Shown here: one piece after another, positions 26,495-35,333 of the stretch
Layout of the letters: each line of letters opens with the position of its first letter
Position numbering within the stretch: the stretch's first letter is position 1
Origin: JBEBSD01 sp040394475
Lineage (GTDB): Bacteria; Bacteroidota; Bacteroidia; Cytophagales; Spirosomataceae
Length of the DNA: 64,000 bases
NCBI GenBank assembly: GCA_040394475.1
Contig: JBEBSD010000026.1
Location: forward strand, 1-64,000
Reading direction: 5' to 3'
Notes under the pieces: model-generated
The model's database searches: none
What the model saw: the letters and a program-made list of their open reading frames with translations, nothing else
Told to the model about the DNA's origin: nothing
Made by a program: the position numbers and the translations under genes

Positions 26495-27055
26495 ATGACA
26501 TTTGATGAAAAAGAACTGATAGACGGCTGTCGTGCAGGTGACCGGATTGCTCAAAAACGCCTTTATGAGGCTTTTTCGGGGAAGATGTTCGCCATATGTA
26601 TGCGGTATATGAAAAACCGCGACGATGCACAGGATGTCCTACAAGACGCCTTTATTAAGATTTACGAGCACATCCATTCGTTCAGAGGAGAATCTCCTCT
26701 GGGATTCTGGATACGCTCGATTGTAGTGAATACGGCATTAAAACAGTTGAGAAAGCAAAAAATATGGGTGGATTTGGATGATGTTTACCAGAAAGAAGAG
26801 GAAATAGCGGCTGCCGAACAGCCATTGGCCAATTTTCAATGGCAACAGCTGACGGCATTTATACAAGAGTTACCGACCGGATGTCAGACCGTGTTCAACC
26901 TGTTTGCCATTGAGGGGTATAAACATCATGAAATTGCAACTATGCTGAATATTTCGGAAGGGACATCCAAATCACAATTTTCACGTGCACGGACACTTCT
27001 GCAACAAAAACTGAATAAAGAACAACGATTCAATGATGAGTCAGTGGGAAGATAA
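26495..27055 (+). CDS. ECF-type RNA polymerase sigma factor
   Basis: The ATG at 26495 gives 186 residues (MTFDEKELIDGCRAGDRIAQ). Region 2 shows MFAICMRYMKNRDDAQDVLQ and DAFIKIYEHI; region 4 shows LPTGCQTVFNLFAIEGYKHH and the helix-turn-helix EIATMLNISEGTSKSQFSRA. The next gene starts 23 bases before this stop, so the partner protein is made by coupled translation. That partner has an anti-sigma-like head and an outer-membrane-type barrel, so this sigma probably reports on envelope state. Confidence 0.92.
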   Translation: MTFDEKELIDGCRAGDRIAQKRLYEAFSGKMFAICMRYMKNRDDAQDVLQDAFIKIYEHIHSFRGESPLGFWIRSIVVNTALKQLRKQKIWVDLDDVYQKEEEIAAAEQPLANFQWQQLTAFIQELPTGCQTVFNLFAIEGYKHHEIATMLNISEGTSKSQFSRARTLLQQKLNKEQRFNDESVGR

Positions 27056-28496
27056 ATCAAACGAACAATGGCGTAAGGCTTTCGAAAGGGCTTCGGAAAC
27101 CCCGCCGCCTTCCATCTGGGATGCCATTGAAAAGCATCTGGATGAAACCGAAAAACAACTGCCGCTGGTTCCCTGGTGGCGGAAGGCTGCTGTATGGTAT
27201 GCGGCGGCATCATTTCTGCTGCTGGCCACCGTCGGTACGCTTTTCCTGTCCCGGAATTCGACTACGTTCAGCCGGCAGGGCGATACAGCGGCTACGATCG
27301 GTCAGCCCGATAAAGCGACGGCCACACGCAGCCAGCCTGCCAACACACCGGCGCTGACCGAAACAACGGTCGGTTCGCCGGCTACCTTACCCGAAACAAC
27401 TGCCTCCAATACAGAAACCGGCGCTGCACCGGCCAGGATGCCTGATTTCCCAAAAGCGACGGCAAAGCCTTCGGAGCAACTGGCCTATCAAACCCGGCCG
27501 GCCCCTTCGCCGGCTCCCGGGTTGAAGACGGATTTCGCGGCAGCAACGGCCGAACCGGAAGAAAGCGGCCTGTCGCCCGCCCGCCAGGAGCTCGCGCTGC
27601 TGTCACCGCCGGCATTCCGCGAAAAACCTGTTTACATCCAGAAACGTTACGTTTTCTTCAACCCGCATCCGGAAGACGACGAGCCGGCCTTCCCTGCACC
27701 TGAGCTCAACAAAAATGCGTACTGGGCAGCCGTTAGTCTGATGCCCGCATCGTTTAACCCGAATATGAAATTTCAGCCGGGGCCGGTCTACCAGATGGAC
27801 ATGAACATGACGAATTCCTACGCCAGTATGAGTAGTCCAAACACGCAGAGCAGCACCGGGAGCAGGTCCCGGCTGTCGTATGCCCTTGCCACTCAGGGCG
27901 GAGTGACCCTCTCCCGGCACTGGTCCATCGAGACGGGTGTTACGTACCTGCAGGGCAACTCTTCCTACCGGTCGAACGGCTTTTTTGTAGACCTTGCCAC
28001 CAACGAGAGTGCCGACCTGCTGGCCAATGCCCTTCTCGCCGGGAACTCAAACTATTCGGAAAAAGCGGCAGACAATGTCATGCTCAGCCCTAATAAAAAT
28101 GCGATGGGTCCGGTGTACATAGCCATGGATAAGGATGTGAGCAACAGTTACCAGTACCTGCAGGTTCCGGCATACGTAGGCTATACAATCAATCCGGATA
28201 AGAAACTTAACTATACCCTGCTGGGTGGAGGCATAGCCAATTTGTTTCTGAAGAATGAACTGGAAACCACTTCCGGTTATACCCTGACCACCAAACCGGA
28301 AAATCAGGTCTACAATACTTTGAGCTGGTCGGCCGCTACCGGCCTGCGGGTCAGCTACAAATTGTCAGGTCAATGGAATGCCAACCTGACCGGCTCCTAT
28401 CAGCAGTCTTTAATGACCAGTTTCAAGGACAATGATTACCTGAAAGCGTATCCCCGGATGTATGGAATCTCCTGGGGAGTACGCTATACTTTTTGA
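27033..28496 (+). CDS. Anti-sigma-like membrane protein fused to an outer-membrane-type beta-barrel domain
   Basis: The 487-residue product overlaps the sigma gene by 23 bases. Residues 1-45 are charged and Trp-containing (MSQWEDKSNEQWRKAF), as in anti-sigma domains of this phylum. A single transmembrane helix spans about residues 52-71. A Pro/Thr/Ala-rich linker follows to about residue 190, then a C-terminal ~230 residues with beta-barrel character (SYALATQGGVTLSRHWSIE, VPAYVGYTI, ATGLRVSYKL, ending GISWGVRYTF). A protein with an inner-membrane helix and an outer-membrane-type barrel could connect both membranes, but it could equally be periplasmic. Two ATGs lie at 27033 and 27036. Confidence 0.8.
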   Translation: MMSQWEDKSNEQWRKAFERASETPPPSIWDAIEKHLDETEKQLPLVPWWRKAAVWYAAASFLLLATVGTLFLSRNSTTFSRQGDTAATIGQPDKATATRSQPANTPALTETTVGSPATLPETTASNTETGAAPARMPDFPKATAKPSEQLAYQTRPAPSPAPGLKTDFAAATAEPEESGLSPARQELALLSPPAFREKPVYIQKRYVFFNPHPEDDEPAFPAPELNKNAYWAAVSLMPASFNPNMKFQPGPVYQMDMNMTNSYASMSSPNTQSSTGSRSRLSYALATQGGVTLSRHWSIETGVTYLQGNSSYRSNGFFVDLATNESADLLANALLAGNSNYSEKAADNVMLSPNKNAMGPVYIAMDKDVSNSYQYLQVPAYVGYTINPDKKLNYTLLGGGIANLFLKNELETTSGYTLTTKPENQVYNTLSWSAATGLRVSYKLSGQWNANLTGSYQQSLMTSFKDNDYLKAYPRMYGISWGVRYTF

Positions 28497-28502
28497 GTTT
28501 TT

Positions 28503-28556
28503 TTAGGTGTTAGGTATTAGGTGTTAGGTGATAGGTGATAGGTATTAGGTGATAGT
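28503..28556. repeat. TTAGGTGAT-type tandem repeat
   Basis: Six to seven imperfect 9-base units (ttaggtgtt, taggtatt, ttaggtgat, aggtgat) directly follow the stop of the barrel protein. The same family occurs at 1843-1884 and 56321-56371. Confidence 0.85.
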
Positions 28557-28619
28557 GTGGTTGGCTATCGGGGGGGCAGCTATCGGCTCACAAACCAGGA
28601 CTATGACACACCTCACGCC

Positions 28620-28674
28620 ATAACTCATAACTCATAACTCATAACTCATAACTCATAACTCATAACTCATAACT
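28620..28674. repeat. Perfect 7-base tandem array ATAACTC
   Basis: The unit ATAACTC is repeated almost eight times without error, 36 bases before the serpin start. Such arrays are prone to slippage and could alter spacing in the serpin leader. Confidence 0.92.
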
Positions 28675-28710
28675 AAAATCCAAAACCTCTCACCAAATAC
28701 CCATTCTGCC

Positions 28711-29934
28711 ATGAAAAAGCTCCTGTTTATTATGCTCACGACGGTTCTTTTCTTACCGTCATGCTCAGATCCCAAACGAGGGCCTGGCCCGGAACCCGTC
28801 GGTAACCCGGTCGAAATTTCTGCCCGTGTTGCCCGGACGACCTCCGATTTCGCCTTTGACTTGCTTCGGACACTGCAGGCGACGCAACCCGCTGACGACA
28901 ATGTATTTGTTTCCCCTTTGAGTTTACACATTGCGCTCGGCATGCTTCACAACGGGGCAACCGGCACCACTGCGGAAGAGATTCTGACGGCCTTGCATCT
29001 GGAAGGGATCTCGCAGGAAGAATTGCACGAGGCCTATTCTACCCTGTTAAAAGAGCTGCCTTTAGCCGACAGCCATGTTGCCCTTGCCATCGCCAACGCC
29101 GTTTGGTACAGGACCGGGTTCGAGGTAAAACCTGATTTCAAAACGGTGCTGGCCGACGTGTTTAACGCGTCTGTCAACGGGGAAGACTTCAGCAGTCCGG
29201 CTACCCTCAACAAGATCAATAAATGGGCCAGTGATCATACCCAGGGCAAAATCCCCAAAGTGCTGGATAGTATCAGTCCCGATCATGTCATGTTCCTGAT
29301 GAATGCCCTTTATTTTAAAGGAGACTGGAAATACCAGTTCGACACCCAACAAACAAAAAACTGGCCTTTTACCCTGGCTGACGGTTCAGAAAAACAGGTG
29401 CCCATGATGTTTACCAAGACCGACCTGCGCGCCTATACCACGGCCGCTTACCAAGCTGTAGAGCTGCCCTATGCCTCTGGCCAGTTTAACATGACCTTGT
29501 TGCTGCCGGCAGGCAACCAGTCTGTGGGCGAACTGACTGCCTCCTTCGACAATACCGCCTGGGAAGCCCTGCAACAGGGTTTGCAACAGCAGTCTATCCA
29601 GATCGGCCTGCCCAAATTTAAGCTCGAATATGAGGTATTCCTCAATACAACGCTTCAGGAAATGGGAATGGAAAAAGCTTTTGTAGCCGGTCAGGCCGAA
29701 TTTGACGGTATTCACGAAACAGCCCGCCTGTCCGTTGACTTCGTGAAACAGAACACCTTTTTATCGATCGATGAAAAAGGGACTGAGGCCGCTGCCGTGA
29801 CCACCATCGGGATGGAATTAACGTCTCTTCCGTCCGGACCTCGGCTCATTGTTGCCGACAAACCATTTGTATTTGTCATCAGTGAAAAGACCTCCAATAC
29901 GATTTTGTTTACCGGGCGGATTATGAATCCCTGA
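28711..29934 (+). CDS. Lipoprotein serpin (serine protease inhibitor family)
   Basis: The 407-residue protein has a lipoprotein signal peptide ending LFLPSC (Cys at 18), so it is probably anchored in the outer membrane. The serpin fold is clear: SPLSLHIALGMLHNGATG, LMNALYFKGDWKYQFD, FNMTLLLPAG, and the C-terminal ADKPFVFVISE and ILFTGRIMNP. The reactive-centre hinge near residue 358 is EKGTEAAAVTT, which keeps the small residues needed for an inhibitory stressed-to-relaxed change. Counting from the hinge glutamate as P17 puts P1-P1' near Thr-Ser in ELTSLP, so the target could be an elastase- or subtilisin-like protease. It stands alone. Confidence 0.93.
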   Translation: MKKLLFIMLTTVLFLPSCSDPKRGPGPEPVGNPVEISARVARTTSDFAFDLLRTLQATQPADDNVFVSPLSLHIALGMLHNGATGTTAEEILTALHLEGISQEELHEAYSTLLKELPLADSHVALAIANAVWYRTGFEVKPDFKTVLADVFNASVNGEDFSSPATLNKINKWASDHTQGKIPKVLDSISPDHVMFLMNALYFKGDWKYQFDTQQTKNWPFTLADGSEKQVPMMFTKTDLRAYTTAAYQAVELPYASGQFNMTLLLPAGNQSVGELTASFDNTAWEALQQGLQQQSIQIGLPKFKLEYEVFLNTTLQEMGMEKAFVAGQAEFDGIHETARLSVDFVKQNTFLSIDEKGTEAAAVTTIGMELTSLPSGPRLIVADKPFVFVISEKTSNTILFTGRIMNP

Positions 29935-30259
29935 TTTTTTGGGAATCATTCCAACCATTTGATCACCTGATTACTCCTATAGTCAATCTGTTAGTCATGA
30001 ACACTACTATAAGGACCCGTACAGGTTCCTGATAAAAATACTGAACACCGGGAAGTCCGGTGTTTGCGGGGTGCGATATCGTCCGGGAGCCTAGATGCGC
30101 CCGGCCGATTTTATTTTCCGGTTGGCTACATCAATTTACGAAGTACGATTTACGATTGCTGATAGCTGTGGGCTCAGCTTCCTGGGTTCGACTCCTGGGT
30201 TCGGCTCCGCTCACCCATCCACCCATCGTATTTGCCGATCGCTGATAGCCGATCACCAC
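29935..30259. other. Intergenic region with repeats between convergent genes
   Basis: This 325-base gap lies between the convergent serpin and hydrolase genes. It contains a small GGAAT/ATTCC hairpin just after the serpin stop, the repeated element tttacgaagtacgatttacg at 30134-30153 followed by a gctgatagctg unit, a short direct repeat of ctgggttcg, and a second gatcgctgatagccgat unit. No gene is seen. Confidence 0.6.
30134..30169. repeat. Copy of the tacgaagtacgattta plus gctgatagctg repeat
   Basis: The first 20 bases closely match the element at 4018-4037, and the GCTGATAGCTG tail matches the unit that follows that copy. Confidence 0.75.
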
Positions 30260-31252
30260 CTACTGACCACTCCCTTTTAAGAACGCCAACGCTTCCAGCT
30301 CCGACCAGTAAGCACCTCCCTGCATGCCTGCCTGCCGGTAGCCGCAATGCCCACCCTTTCGGGTCAGGCGAAGGTAGACAGCAGACAGACCGGCAATCCG
30401 GTCCGTGGGGACGCTTTGAACAGGGACCATCGGATCGTTGGCCGCCGTTACCACCAGTGTGGGGACGCGGATCTGGTCCAGAAACCCCTGCGCACTGCAT
30501 TGCGTGTAGTAGTCTTCCGCATTTTTGAACCCGTGCAAGGGAGCTGTGAACACATCGTCAAAGTCGTACACCGATTTAATCCGATCGTAATGCCTGCTAT
30601 CGATCAGGTGTGGATAATGCTTGCTTTTAGTTAAAATTTTGGGTTTTAAAGAAGCCAGGAACCGCTGTTGGTATACCCGGTTTTCCCATAATCCCAGGTG
30701 GCGGCTGCAAGCCATCAGGTCCATCGGCACGCTGAAAACCACCGCTTTGCCGATCAACGGCAGCAGCGACTTTCCCTTTTCTCCCAAATACTTGAGAGTC
30801 AGGTTTCCACCCAGGCTAAAGCCGATCAGACAGATCCGCCCGTATCCTTTCGCCACCGCATGGCGTACCAGCAAATCGAGGTCATCGGTGGCCCCGCTGT
30901 GGTAAAAGCGGGGCTGGACGTTCATTTCTCCGCCGCAGCTCCGGAAGTTCCAGGCCAGGCAGTCGAAACCATTCAGCACCATTGTCCGGACCATTCCTAC
31001 GATATATTGCCGGGTACTGTCTCCTTCAAAGCCGTGCGATAAGATCACCAGAGGAGGTTTATGCGTCCGGTTGCCGGCGCCATCCGTATAGGCCCAGTCC
31101 AGGTTAAGAAAATCGTCATCCGGTGTCGTCATCCGCTCCCGGTGATAGGCGGGCGGCGCTATTTTCCGGAAAAGTGCCGGAAAAATCGTTTGCAGGTGCC
31201 CGTTGGGAAGCCATACGGGCGGCCGGTAAGAATCTGACGAAAGCAGTGGCAT
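30260..31252 (-). CDS. YheT-type alpha/beta hydrolase
   Basis: The ATG at 31252 gives 330 residues (MPLLSSDSYRPPVWLPNGH). YheT family signatures are the LPNGHLQTIFPALFR opening, the oxyanion HGFEGDSTRQYI, CLAWNFRSCGGEMN and the nucleophile elbow GFSLGGNLTLKY. A histidine in GGHCGY near residue 305 and an aspartate in AANDPMVP complete the likely triad. Members hydrolyse esters, but physiological substrates are not known. The GroES-like gene lies 22 bases upstream on the same strand, so the two probably form an operon. Confidence 0.9.
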   Translation of the reverse strand: MPLLSSDSYRPPVWLPNGHLQTIFPALFRKIAPPAYHRERMTTPDDDFLNLDWAYTDGAGNRTHKPPLVILSHGFEGDSTRQYIVGMVRTMVLNGFDCLAWNFRSCGGEMNVQPRFYHSGATDDLDLLVRHAVAKGYGRICLIGFSLGGNLTLKYLGEKGKSLLPLIGKAVVFSVPMDLMACSRHLGLWENRVYQQRFLASLKPKILTKSKHYPHLIDSRHYDRIKSVYDFDDVFTAPLHGFKNAEDYYTQCSAQGFLDQIRVPTLVVTAANDPMVPVQSVPTDRIAGLSAVYLRLTRKGGHCGYRQAGMQGGAYWSELEALAFLKGSGQ

Positions 31253-31274
31253 TCTCGTAATAGGGGGAAAGGCT

Positions 31275-31652
31275 TTAAGCCAGGTCTTCACTCCGGTCCA
31301 GCAGCAAAATTGCCGACTGCGGTACAATCACGTACTTTTCCCCGTCATATTCCAGATCGATGGCATTCCGATGCAGGTAAATCGCCAGATCGCCCTCCTG
31401 CGCCTGCAGCGGCATGTATTTTACCTTTTCCTCTGTTTCCTTCCAGGGTTCCTCTTCCGCTCCTGTCGGAATGGGGTAACCCGGCCCTACCTTAATGACA
31501 TAACCGGTCTGTACCTGCTCCTTCTCCGTCACTGTCGGCGGCAGGTACAACCCGCTGGAAGTCCGGTCATTCGGACTTTTAGGCCGGATCAACACCCGGT
31601 CCCCCACCACGATCAAACGTCTCAACCGGTTATCTGCTGTTATTTCGTACAT
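31275..31652 (-). CDS. GroES-like co-chaperonin family protein
   Basis: The 125-residue protein keeps the chaperonin-10 pattern VVGDRVLIRPKSPNDRTSSGLYLPPTV at the N-terminal side (given here as VVGDRVLIRPKS and SSGLYLPPTV), VIKVGPG, and the C-terminal YVIVPQSAILLL. It is about 30 residues longer than canonical GroES because of an acidic insertion after VGPGYPIPTG. No groEL is adjacent, so this is probably a second, divergent paralogue and not the main co-chaperonin. It is coupled to the YheT-type hydrolase gene. Confidence 0.85.
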   Translation of the reverse strand: MYEITADNRLRRLIVVGDRVLIRPKSPNDRTSSGLYLPPTVTEKEQVQTGYVIKVGPGYPIPTGAEEEPWKETEEKVKYMPLQAQEGDLAIYLHRNAIDLEYDGEKYVIVPQSAILLLDRSEDLA

Positions 31653-31729
31653 ACTTCAAAAAATAATTATCTTACTGCAAAACTAATGAAAAAATGAGGC
31701 CGCGATAACCCGACACACCTTCCAAACCG

Positions 31730-32731
31730 TTACCGCGTCACCGGCCTGATCTGCAGGATTTCTTCTATAAACTTTTCCGTTTCCCGCTGGACGCCCTCGT
31801 AATCCCCGGAAGTCAGGTAACTGGTCATCACATGATGTCCGCTTTCGGGGAATACCCGTTCCACTTTCAACGCATCCGGGGTCCCCAGCAGCGGAAACAT
31901 TTCTTTCATGGCCGCCACCGAAACCGTCTTATCCTGCTCTTCCTCATTTTTATAATAATACCCCAGGAATACGGGCATTCTGATACGGTCATACACTTCC
32001 GGCCGCGCGACAGCGTCAATGGTCTGCTGCAGCGTAATCAGTCCCCTGGAACTATAGCTGCTCATCCAATAGCGGGCCCGCTCCGGAGTATAGTCGTTGA
32101 GCATCCGTTTCCCTACCACGGCGTGGACGGCCTCCTCTCCCCAGGGCCCTGTGGCTACTTTCAGCGCACTGTTATAAGTGTCCATACAAGGAGAATAGAG
32201 AATAAGCCCTTTCAGTTCCGGGTGTGCCGCAGCCAGGTAGACACTCAGCAGCCCGCCCGCCGAAGTCCCTATGAGCACTACCGAATCGCCGAGGACCTTT
32301 CCGATCGCCAGGGCACGCTTAGCGCCTGCCAGAAAACGTTCAGGCGTCAGATCTTCATAAGCATCCGGATTATCCAGCCCCGCGTCTTCCAACCGGGCCA
32401 GGTACAGGTTGGCACCGTACTTCCGGGCCAGGTTTCGATGCACCGGCTCGCCCTCTGCCCAGCTGGCCCCGAACCCGTGAATGTAGACAAAGCTATACGG
32501 TGTTTTCTGCTTTTGAACAGTATCCGCCCAGATAATGCGGGCTTCATTGTCCGGTTTAAGGTCCTTGACAGTTGCTTCGGCATCCCGGATCTCGGCTTCC
32601 AGCGCGATCAGGTTTTGAGTGACGACCGGTAGGTCAGGTGTTAGCATGGCATCGGAAGGTTGAGGGCCCAGAACGTATGTAATTCCCAAAACAGGAATCA
32701 AACATGCGATCACCCAAAGAACTTTTTTCAT
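31730..32731 (-). CDS. Exported or membrane-anchored alpha/beta hydrolase
   Basis: The 333-residue protein begins with a hydrophobic segment (about residues 4-22) that could be a signal peptide or an anchor. The hydrolase domain shows VYIHGFGASWAEGEPVHRN, the nucleophile elbow IGTSAGGLLSVYLA (Ser near 157) and a catalytic histidine in ESGHHVMTSYL near residue 303. It resembles monoacylglycerol lipase or S33-type serine hydrolases. The substrate is unknown. It is separated by 77 bases from the GroES-like gene on the same strand. Confidence 0.85.
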   Translation of the reverse strand: MKKVLWVIACLIPVLGITYVLGPQPSDAMLTPDLPVVTQNLIALEAEIRDAEATVKDLKPDNEARIIWADTVQKQKTPYSFVYIHGFGASWAEGEPVHRNLARKYGANLYLARLEDAGLDNPDAYEDLTPERFLAGAKRALAIGKVLGDSVVLIGTSAGGLLSVYLAAAHPELKGLILYSPCMDTYNSALKVATGPWGEEAVHAVVGKRMLNDYTPERARYWMSSYSSRGLITLQQTIDAVARPEVYDRIRMPVFLGYYYKNEEEQDKTVSVAAMKEMFPLLGTPDALKVERVFPESGHHVMTSYLTSGDYEGVQRETEKFIEEILQIRPVTR

Positions 32732-33076
32732 TGTTGACGGCTCCTATTAGTTTCTCAACTGCAAAGAAATACATTTTACCCGCCGATACGAAATTATTGT
32801 TCCGGATTCACCGCATTACCGGCCCGCCAGGCCCCCTTTATCCGAAAGCGGCAATAAATAGCGTTCCCTATACGTTCTACTCCTGAAGTAGTATGGAAAG
32901 CTGTCTCCGGAAAAGGTTTGTCCGGCGGCTTCCTGAACACAACGGCAGGATCCGTTCCTGCAAGTGCTGCCTGGCCGGTTCGATCCGGCCCGCCGGACGG
33001 GATAGTTGCATCATCACCGGTTTCTGGTTCATCCAAAGCAATCACGGTCGCGCTCAGGCACACCATTTTAATACCT

Positions 33077-35299
33077 ATGAAAACACCACGAGGAAGACTC
33101 TTTATTGCAGCCTACCGGCTGCCCTTCAAAATTATTCATAAACACGACCGCCCCGAACTATTTCAGAATTCGGGCGGGCTGGTCTCGGCTGTGCTTTCAC
33201 TTACCGAAAACCAGCAATCGGATTATCACTTTTCCGGAAAGATCCAATGGGTAGGCTGCAGTGAAAACACGCGGGAAGAACTCGCAGAAGTGGCTTCGGA
33301 AAACGAATCGTTTACCGCGCACCCCGTACACCTGCCGGAACACACGAACCATCTGTATTACGAAGGGTTTTGCAACGACCTGATCTGGCCGCTTTTTCAT
33401 TATTTCCCTTCGGAAGCCAATTTTGACGAAGCCGCCTTTGAGGCCTACCAGGAAGCCAATCTGCTGTTTTGTGAGAAATTCTCCGAATTGCTGCAACCGG
33501 GAGATACCGTCTGGATACATGACTACCAACTGATGGGGCTGCCGGCGCTTCTCCGGGAAAAGTACCCTGACTTATCGATAGGATTCTTTTTCCATATCCC
33601 GTTCCCTTCTTATGAGATTTTCAGGCTACTGCCGGTAAGCTGGAGGACCTACCTGATCGATGGGATGCTGGGGGCCGATGTTGTCGGATTCCATACCAAC
33701 GATTACGTACAGTATTTCCTGGGAACGGTCCACCGGCTGTACCCCACCTATGAGCACAAGCTTCAGTTTATCAACCTGGGGAACCGCCTGGTAAAGGTCG
33801 ATTCCTTTCCGATCAGCATCGATTTCCAAAAGTTCTCGGAAGCGGCGAAAGACCCGGGGGTCATCCGGAAACGGTTGAAAATCCAGCAATACATACCGCA
33901 CCGGATTATTTTTTCGATCGACCGCCTGGATTATTCCAAAGGCCTGCTTCACCGGCTCTTCGGCTATGAGTTTTTCCTGGTCTCCAACCCCGAATGGCAT
34001 GGACGCGTCACCTTTCACATGGTGGTAGTCCCCTCCCGCGATACCATCGGGCAGTACCAGCAAATGAAAATGGACATTGACCAGCACGTAGGCCGCATCA
34101 ACGCTACCTACGGACAAATCAACTGGCAACCTGTTATCTACCATTACCGTTCCCTCTCTTTTAAACGCCTCTGTGCCTTGTATTGCGCCAGTGATGTCGC
34201 ACTGATTACCCCTATCCGCGACGGCATGAACCTGGTTTGCAAAGAGTATGTAGCCAGCCGTACCGACAACCGGGGGGTGCTGATCCTGAGCGAAATGGCA
34301 GGAGCAGCTTCAGAGCTCACGGAAGCGCTGATTATTAACCCTACCGATAAAAATGCGATCGCCCTCGCCATTAAACAGGCGCTGGAAATGTCTGAAGCAG
34401 AACAGGAAACCCGTATGAGAGCCCTCAGGCTCCGCCTGAAAGCGTATGATATCCATACCTGGACAAACGATTTTTTTTCACAAATGAGCCGACTAGAACA
34501 CGAGCAGGAAAAACTGCGCCAAACCTACCTCCGCCCCAAAGACAGGAGCGCCATCCGGGAGGAATACTTCCGGGCATCCGATCCCCTTTTGCTGATCGAC
34601 TATGACGGTACTTTAGTGCCGCTTGTTAAAAATCCCGCAGACGCCATTCTCTCTGAAGAGATGAAGGACCTGCTGCGCAGCCTGGCCGCCCGGAGTACGG
34701 TTGTAATTATCAGCGGCCGGGACCGCACCTTTCTGGAAAAACAACTGACCGGGCTCCCGGTTCACTTGGTCGCCGAGCATGGCGCCCTGATCAAGGACCG
34801 CGACTCCGGCAACTGGACCGTTACCAATGTCAACCAGGAAGACTGGAAAGACAGTATCCGGCCCATCATGGAATTATATGTCAAGCGTTGCCCGGGCGCT
34901 TTTGTCGAAGAAAAGGAAACTTCGCTCGCGTGGCATTTCCGCATCCCGTCCGATAAACTGTATGCCCAGCGCCGTGCCAACGAGCTGGCCTGGCAGCTGC
35001 ACAATTTTCTGCAGCCCGAGCTCAACCTTCAGATCATTAAAGGCAATATGGTGATTGAAGTCAAGAAAACCCACTACAATAAAGGGACGGCCGCCCTGCA
35101 ATTTATAGAAAGCAGCCGGTATGATTTCATCCTGGCAATGGGTGACGACACCACCGATGAAGACATGTTCGAAGTGTTGCCGCCTACGGCTTTTTCCATT
35201 AAAGTAGGAGAGGCCATATCGGTCGCCAGAAACCACCTCCCTTCCCAGCGGGACGTACAATCCTTCCTGCAGCTGCTGGCGGTTTCTCCGGCCGGCTGA
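33077..35299 (+). CDS. Bifunctional trehalose-6-phosphate synthase / trehalose-6-phosphate phosphatase
   Basis: The ATG at 33077 gives 740 residues; the longer frame upstream is not conserved. Residues about 1-475 form a GT20 synthase: NSGGLVSAV near the N-terminus, WIHDYQLMGLPALLREKYP near 148, FHIPFPSYEIFR, and SIDRLDYSKGL near 280. From about residue 505 a HAD-type phosphatase follows with LLIDYDGTLVPL, VVIISGRDR and AMGDDTTDEDMF. The fused enzyme makes trehalose from UDP- (or ADP-) glucose and glucose-6-phosphate in the cytoplasm. The N-terminal RLPV motif of OtsA appears as YRLPF. The next gene, 34 bases downstream, is trehalase. Confidence 0.96.
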   Translation: MKTPRGRLFIAAYRLPFKIIHKHDRPELFQNSGGLVSAVLSLTENQQSDYHFSGKIQWVGCSENTREELAEVASENESFTAHPVHLPEHTNHLYYEGFCNDLIWPLFHYFPSEANFDEAAFEAYQEANLLFCEKFSELLQPGDTVWIHDYQLMGLPALLREKYPDLSIGFFFHIPFPSYEIFRLLPVSWRTYLIDGMLGADVVGFHTNDYVQYFLGTVHRLYPTYEHKLQFINLGNRLVKVDSFPISIDFQKFSEAAKDPGVIRKRLKIQQYIPHRIIFSIDRLDYSKGLLHRLFGYEFFLVSNPEWHGRVTFHMVVVPSRDTIGQYQQMKMDIDQHVGRINATYGQINWQPVIYHYRSLSFKRLCALYCASDVALITPIRDGMNLVCKEYVASRTDNRGVLILSEMAGAASELTEALIINPTDKNAIALAIKQALEMSEAEQETRMRALRLRLKAYDIHTWTNDFFSQMSRLEHEQEKLRQTYLRPKDRSAIREEYFRASDPLLLIDYDGTLVPLVKNPADAILSEEMKDLLRSLAARSTVVIISGRDRTFLEKQLTGLPVHLVAEHGALIKDRDSGNWTVTNVNQEDWKDSIRPIMELYVKRCPGAFVEEKETSLAWHFRIPSDKLYAQRRANELAWQLHNFLQPELNLQIIKGNMVIEVKKTHYNKGTAALQFIESSRYDFILAMGDDTTDEDMFEVLPPTAFSIKVGEAISVARNHLPSQRDVQSFLQLLAVSPAG

Positions 35300-35333
35300 T
35301 TTTTACCCACTTCCTTTGTTACCCGATTACCCC

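Noticed and set aside
28620..28674. CRISPR array
   Set aside because: The units are 7 bases and contiguous, with no spacers and no cas genes nearby.
32918..33076. N-terminal extension of the TPS/TPP fusion
   Set aside because: The extra 53 residues are low-complexity and unlike the family; the ATG at 33077 begins the known N-terminus.
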